Assembly (NCBI GenBank): GCA_016190005.1
Contig: JACPRK010000171.1
Span: 1-35,836, forward strand
Direction: 5' to 3'
Source of the DNA: Candidatus Wallbacteria bacterium
GTDB lineage: Bacteria; Muiribacteriota; UBA6191; JACPRK01
DNA: 35,836 nucleotides
Below, in pieces: positions 31,635-35,836 of the stretch. Each line of letters begins with the position of its first letter. Position 1 is the first letter of the stretch. The notes beneath the pieces are model-generated. The model was not told the DNA's origin and did no database searches. It saw nothing but the letters and a program-made list of their open reading frames with translations. The position numbers and the translations under genes were made by a program.

Positions 31635-32951
31635 CTAGGCCTCCTTGAAAACGAATGTCAAAGGAACGCCGGTGAAGTCGACGGCCTCCCGGAGGACGCG
31701 CTCCAGGTGACGTACGTAGGAGAAGTGGACCAGGTCGCGGTCGTTGACCTTGAAGACGAAGGTGGCGACCTTGTTCTTGAGCTGGGAGACGTAACGAATC
31801 TGGAGTTGTTTGCCCTTTCGAGTCGGAGGCGGATGGACCAGCTGGGCCTCTCGCACCAGGGCATTGAGCTTGCCGGTTCCCAGATGGGTCTTTCGCAGCA
31901 GCGCGACGCGCTCGATGGCGATGATCAAGTCGTCGATACCCGAGCCGGCCAGCGACGAGATGTGGACACGCGACGCATAGGCGAGGAACCCGAGCTTCTC
32001 GTCGAATACCCGCTCCCAGTCGACGGCGGCGCCCTCCTTCTGCTCCATCAGGTCCCACTTGCTGATGGCCACCACGACCGGCTTGGCCGCCTCCTGGATG
32101 AGCCCGGCGATGCGCTGGTCCTGCGCCTGGATTCCCGCGGACCCATCCAGCACCAGCACGCCGATCTCGGCGCTCTCCAGCGCCCGGCGGGCCATCATGC
32201 TCGAGATCTTCTCGATGGGCGAGTCGACCTTGGCGCCTCGCCGGATACCGGCCGTGTCGATCAGCGTCAGGTTCGACTTGCCGCGCTTGAACGGAACGGG
32301 CACCGGATCTCGGGTGGTACCGGGCTGATCGTCGACCAGCACGCGCTCGTCCTCGATCAGCCGGTTGATCAGGGAAGACTTGCCGACATTGGGCCGGCCC
32401 ACGATGGCGACGCGCACCGGCTCCTCGTCGACTTCGAGCACCGGATGGTGCGCCTTGAGCTCGCGCGCAACGGCGTCCAGAAGGGCGTCGACGTTCAAGC
32501 CGTGCTGGGCCGAGACCCAGACAGCATCGCCCAGCCCCAACCGGGCAAACTCGTGGGCGTGAGCAGCCTTCGACACGTCGTCGATCTTGTTGACGACCAG
32601 GATGACCCGCCGCGCCTTGCGCCGGATGAGGTTGGCTGCTTCCTGGTCCAGACCGCTCAGTCCCTCGCGCCCGTCCACCACGAAGACAATGGCCTGCGCT
32701 TCCGCCACCGCCTTGTCGACTTGCCGGTGGATGTGGCGCCGGATCTGGGCACGGTCTCCCGGCTCCAGCCCGCCCGTGTCGATCACCTCGAAGGCGAGCC
32801 CGCCCCATTCGCAGATGCCGTACAAGCGGTCCCTGGTCACGCCAGGCTCGTTGTGTACGAGCGCCAGCCGCTTTCCCACCAATCGATTGAACAGGCTCGA
32901 CTTCCCCACGTTCGGGCGTCCGACGATCGCGACCTTCTGCATCCCGGCCAT
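31635..32951 (-). CDS. der: Ribosome biogenesis GTPase Der (EngA)
   Basis: 438 aa. Two tandem G domains: first with GRPNVGKSSLFNRLVG, DTGG and NKID; second with GRPNVGKSSLINRL, DTAGIRR and SKWD. A C-terminal KH-like domain follows (about 345-438; LRFSYVRHLERVLREAV-type end). Acts in 50S subunit maturation. ATG 32951 (MAGMQK) is chosen; ATG 32942 (MQKVAIVGRP) is equally plausible, while the in-frame extension to 33020 runs into repeat element C and is rejected. First gene of the der-plsY-gpsA-NHL group. Confidence 0.94.
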   Translation of the reverse strand: MAGMQKVAIVGRPNVGKSSLFNRLVGKRLALVHNEPGVTRDRLYGICEWGGLAFEVIDTGGLEPGDRAQIRRHIHRQVDKAVAEAQAIVFVVDGREGLSGLDQEAANLIRRKARRVILVVNKIDDVSKAAHAHEFARLGLGDAVWVSAQHGLNVDALLDAVARELKAHHPVLEVDEEPVRVAIVGRPNVGKSSLINRLIEDERVLVDDQPGTTRDPVPVPFKRGKSNLTLIDTAGIRRGAKVDSPIEKISSMMARRALESAEIGVLVLDGSAGIQAQDQRIAGLIQEAAKPVVVAISKWDLMEQKEGAAVDWERVFDEKLGFLAYASRVHISSLAGSGIDDLIIAIERVALLRKTHLGTGKLNALVREAQLVHPPPTRKGKQLQIRYVSQLKNKVATFVFKVNDRDLVHFSYVRHLERVLREAVDFTGVPLTFVFKEA

Positions 32952-33014
32952 CCGCCCCAGCGTATCAAGTAACCCGTCCCAGGGACAGAGGAAAGCGGGA
33001 ACGACCCAGGTCAA

Positions 33015-33139
33015 CGGCAAAGTCGTCGGAAAACAGGTACAGGCACTGGAAGCCCGGCCGGCCGACCGGACGACGCCAGGTTTCGATGGGCTTCCGGAGC
33101 CAGTCCCCGCTTTCCGCCTCAGGGCTCGAGACTTTGCCG
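33015..33139 (+). repeat. Dispersed structured inverted-repeat element, copy C
   Basis: 125 bp bounded by a perfect 10-bp terminal inverted repeat CGGCAAAGTC (33015-33024)/GACTTTGCCG (33130-33139). Outer stem CGGAAA (33027-33032)/TTTCCG (33111-33116). Inner stem CTGGAAGCCC (33046-33055)/GGGCTTCCGG (33088-33097) with one T-G wobble. It aligns with the reverse complement of copy A throughout. It lies between the FGE-like gene stop and the der start. Confidence 0.82.
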
Positions 33140-33191
33140 GGACCCTGGGGAGCGACCCCGCCGAACCCGAAACGGTCGGGCGGGTTGTACC

Positions 33192-35836
33192 TCAGCGGGC
33201 GACCCGGAAACCGTAGCTGGCGTAGCGGCTTTCGGGGAAATCGTACCCACGGTAGTTCGCGCGCAAATAGCCGCGGTCGTTGTACCAGCTGCCGCCGCGG
33301 AGGCTGCGATAGGTGCCGGATCCGGGACCGGTGGGGTCACGCGACGGGCTGACTGTGTAGTAGGTCTCGCCGTGGAAGTCGCCCGTCCACTCCCAGGCGT
33401 TTCCCAGGAGATCGTCGATGCCGAACGGAGAAGTGCCGCTGGCCCGGGGACTGATGGCGGCCGGCCCGAAGCTGCCGACCGGCGCCGTGTAGAGGAACCC
33501 GTCGCCGTCTTCCTCGGAGCAGCACGTATCCAGGTTTCCGGAGCCGGCTCGCCGAAGGCCGCCAGCGTCGAGCGCGGAGGCGCCCCAGGGATAGTAGCGG
33601 CCATCGGTCCCTCGCGCTGCGAACTCCCACTCGGCCTCGGTGGGCAGTCGCAGGCCGGCCCAGGCGCAGTACGCATAGGCGTCGTACCAGTCGATGCCGA
33701 CGACGGGGCCCTGGGCGTCGGGGCTGTACGTCGTGACGACCGAGCCGTCCCAGTTGAACGGCGAGTGATCCTTGCCGCCCGGTTCGGAGGAGTGATGGCC
33801 CTGGTGGAGCGTCGGGCCGGCGGGATCGGACGTGGCCGCCAGGAAGGCCTTGTACTGCGCGTTGGTGACCTCGTATTTTCCGACGAAGTACCTCGACAGC
33901 GTCACGGCGTGGAGCGGGGCCTCGTTCGTCAGGGCCAGCGAGGCGTCGACCGAAGCGGTGGTCGATCCCATCTGGAAGGCTCCGGACGGAATTTCCACGA
34001 CGACCGAGCCGTCCTTGTCGTTTTTCAACTCGCGGAACCCGGAGGCATTGACGGAGAGGAAAGTCATCGTCGCCGGCGCGACGTTCAGGGTGAAGGAGCG
34101 CTCGTCGGTGCCCGAGGCCCCCCGGGCGCGCGCGACGAAGGTGGCGGCGCCAGCTTGCGAGGGAGAACCCGAAAGTGTCCCGCCCTGGGAAAGCGAAAGA
34201 CCTGCGGGCAGCTGGCCCGCGGCCACCGACCATGTCACAGGCTGGCTGGCCTGCACCGCCAGCGTGCCGGTGTAGGACTGCCCCACCTTCCCGTCTGCTC
34301 TCGACCGCGCCTGGATGGCCGGGTCGAGCTGGCGCGCGACGCGGAAGCCATAGGTGACGAAGCGGCTGTCCGGCAGGTCGAAGCCGCGATAGGTTGCGCG
34401 CAGGTAGCCCGACGAGTTGTACCAGCTGGCGCCCCTGAGCGAGCGAAGTCCGCCCGTATCCGGCCCGGCCGGGTTGCGCGAGGGGCTCGAGGCGTAGAAC
34501 CGATCGTCGTACCGATCCGCGGCCCACTCCCAGGCGTTTCCGATCAGGTGCGAAAGCCCGAAAGGCGAGACGCCGCTGGCCTGGGAGCCCGAGGCCGAGC
34601 GGCCGAAAGTGCCCCCAGGAGCTGCATAGAGGTAGCCGTCCGCGCCGTCCTCGGAGCAGCACGTCTCCAGGTTTCCGGCGCTGGCGCGGTGAGCGCCCGC
34701 GGAGACGAGCGGCGCCGGACCCCAGGGCTGGAGCCGGCCGTCGGTGCCGCGCGCGGCCAGCTCGAGCTCGGCTTCCGTCGGCAGGCGCAGGCCGCTCCAG
34801 GCGCAGTAGGCGTAGGCGTCGTACCAGTCGACGCCGACGACCGGCGAGTCGGAGGTCGTGCTCCATGGAGTGGAGCCGGCGCCGGTCCAGTCGATCGGTA
34901 CGTGGCTCTTGTAGGCAGGCTCGTCGGGGTGGTGGCCTTCGTGGCGCGCCGGGCCGGCGGCGGCGGTGGCGGCAGCCAGGAAGGCGGCGTACTGGGCGTT
35001 GGTGACCTCCTGGCGGCCCAGGAGCACGGGCGAGAGGCTGACGGTGTGCACCGGGTTCTCCGAGGAGAGGGCGAGCAACGCCGCAACCGATTCGGAAGTG
35101 GAACCCATCTGATAGGCGGAGGCCGGCAGCAGCACCAGCTCGGAGCCATCGGCGTCGTGGGTGAGCTCGGCAAAGCCCTCGGCGTTGGTGCGGGCGAAGG
35201 TGACGCCGGCGCCGTCGACCCGCAGCGCAAAGGCGCGCTCGTCGAAGCCGTTCGCGCTCGCGGCGCGCAGGGCGAAGCGGTGGTAGCCGGCCGCGGCTGG
35301 CGTCCCGGAGAGCGTGCCGCCCGAGGTGAGCGTCAGCCCGGCGGGCAAGGAACCGGCGACGAGTGACCAGGTAGCGGCGGCGCTGCCGGCGGCGGTGAAG
35401 ACGTGGCTGAACGGCTCTCCCACCCTGGCCGCCGCGACGGCCGAGGCGTCGATGCGGGGCTCCAACGGTCGAGCAGCGCGGAAGCCGTAGACGGCAAACC
35501 GGCTCGACGGGTAGTCGAAGCCGCGATAGGCGGCCCTCAGGAACTCACGCGGGCTGGACCAAGCGCCGCCCCTGAGCACGCGAAGCCCCGTGTCATTCGG
35601 ACCCGTCGGGTCTTTCGAGGGCGAGACCGCATAGTAGGTCGCCGCGTAGGCGTCGAGGGCCCACTCCCAGGCATTTCCTGCGACGTCCGCCAGACCGAAC
35701 GGCGAGCGGCCGTCGGCGCGCGGCACGGCAGCTTCGGCGCCGAAGCTGCCTGGCGGGGCGGCGTAGAGGACGCCGTCGGAAGCGTCCTCGGAGCAGCAGG
35801 CGGTGAGCGCTCCCGACGACGCCCGGACGAGACTGC
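33192..35836 (-). CDS. Partial multi-domain protein: repeated FGE-sulfatase-like and Ig-like (He_PIG) domains
   Basis: C-terminal 881 codons; the gene continues beyond the window end. Order: the end of one FGE-like domain (to about 35450), an Ig-like He_PIG module (VGEPFSHVFTAAG, GLTLTSGGTLSGTP), a full FGE-like domain (about 35170-34330: YQMGSTSESV, GRQEVTNAQYAAFL, GLRLPTEAELELAARG, GNAWEWAADRYDD, LRGASWYNSSGYLRATYRG), a second He_PIG (VGQSYTGTLAVQ, GLSLSQGGTLSGSP) and a last FGE-like domain ending SYGFRVAR. Each FGE-like unit has a TCCSE motif, which is not the active-site pair; the catalytic loop reads GGSWYNDRGYLRANYRG with no Cys. So it is probably a surface or secreted binding protein rather than a sulfatase-activating enzyme. 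Confidence 0.8.
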   Translation of the reverse strand, partial: SLVRASSGALTACCSEDASDGVLYAAPPGSFGAEAAVPRADGRSPFGLADVAGNAWEWALDAYAATYYAVSPSKDPTGPNDTGLRVLRGGAWSSPREFLRAAYRGFDYPSSRFAVYGFRAARPLEPRIDASAVAAARVGEPFSHVFTAAGSAAATWSLVAGSLPAGLTLTSGGTLSGTPAAAGYHRFALRAASANGFDERAFALRVDGAGVTFARTNAEGFAELTHDADGSELVLLPASAYQMGSTSESVAALLALSSENPVHTVSLSPVLLGRQEVTNAQYAAFLAAATAAAGPARHEGHHPDEPAYKSHVPIDWTGAGSTPWSTTSDSPVVGVDWYDAYAYCAWSGLRLPTEAELELAARGTDGRLQPWGPAPLVSAGAHRASAGNLETCCSEDGADGYLYAAPGGTFGRSASGSQASGVSPFGLSHLIGNAWEWAADRYDDRFYASSPSRNPAGPDTGGLRSLRGASWYNSSGYLRATYRGFDLPDSRFVTYGFRVARQLDPAIQARSRADGKVGQSYTGTLAVQASQPVTWSVAAGQLPAGLSLSQGGTLSGSPSQAGAATFVARARGASGTDERSFTLNVAPATMTFLSVNASGFRELKNDKDGSVVVEIPSGAFQMGSTTASVDASLALTNEAPLHAVTLSRYFVGKYEVTNAQYKAFLAATSDPAGPTLHQGHHSSEPGGKDHSPFNWDGSVVTTYSPDAQGPVVGIDWYDAYAYCAWAGLRLPTEAEWEFAARGTDGRYYPWGASALDAGGLRRAGSGNLDTCCSEEDGDGFLYTAPVGSFGPAAISPRASGTSPFGIDDLLGNAWEWTGDFHGETYYTVSPSRDPTGPGSGTYRSLRGGSWYNDRGYLRANYRGYDFPESRYASYGFRVAR

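Noticed and set aside
33192..35836. FGE-like C-type lectin repeats as the target of a diversity-generating retroelement
   Set aside because: No reverse transcriptase or template repeat lies in the window next to the gene; der follows directly. Similarity among units is explained by domain duplication.

Overview
The window is a GC-rich, gene-dense stretch of bacterial chromosome. It has short spacers, many 4-nt ATGA/GTGA gene overlaps, GTG and TTG starts, and signal-peptide and C-terminal sorting-type proteins. The mix suggests a Gram-negative-type lineage with rich signalling: an FHA-GAF-cyclase, a multi-receiver hybrid kinase, formylglycine-generating-enzyme (FGE)-like repeats and NHL proteins. 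Acidobacteriota or a neighbouring phylum would fit, but no marker here settles it. I see no phage, plasmid, CRISPR or rRNA genes; one tRNA-Val(CAC) is present.

Layout. 1-300: structured repeat copy A and a promoter. 299-6061 (+): fused alpha/beta 2-oxoacid dehydrogenase E1, adenosine deaminase, and a REC-PAS-kinase-REC-REC hybrid. 6275-13277 (+): a type II fatty-acid/polyketide-like cassette with a ketosynthase, ACP, two CrtI-like FAD oxidoreductases, a FabG-like reductase, a FabZ-like dehydratase carrying a ClpX-type zinc finger, and FabI. 13327-18188 (+): FGE-like exported protein, class II aldolase, tandem-duplicated sugar nucleotidyltransferase, GT2 glycosyltransferase and a GDPD-like protein; most of these overlap by 4 nt and look like one surface-glycan operon. 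18198-19883 (-): TolB-like beta-propeller with a Cys-type sorting tail. 20016-20090 (-): tRNA-Val with its own promoter and terminator. 20325-21104 (+): secreted TPR protein. 24378-21151 (-): two paralogous RING-like/membrane/PH-like proteins, an FHA-GAF-adenylate cyclase and a small protein behind a good promoter. 24774-25826 (+): an ArgC/LysY homologue lacking its catalytic Cys. 28410-26050 (-): a Rel/SpoT gene split by an in-frame TGA. 32951-28607 (-): der, plsY, gpsA and an NHL-TPR protein. 35836-33192 (-): a partial exported protein with repeated FGE-like and Ig-like domains.

The most unusual content is between or inside ordinary genes. (1) Three copies (about 128 bp) of an inverted-repeat element at 102-229, 28457-28585 and 33015-33139 share a nested fold. 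The inner 10-bp stem is kept by compensatory base changes, and all three lie 55-75 nt upstream of a start codon in the same relative orientation. (2) At least seven tandem arrays, built from several different units but all with exact 7-bp period, fill the spacers after fabG, fabI and argC and run up to the starts or stops of flanking genes. (3) A roughly 197-bp MITE-like insertion before fabI appears to have duplicated the ribosome binding site as its target site. (4) A TGA replaces the expected Trp codon in rel. (5) A ClpX zinc finger is fused to a FabZ dehydratase. These are sequence observations; the functional readings given in the entries are inference.
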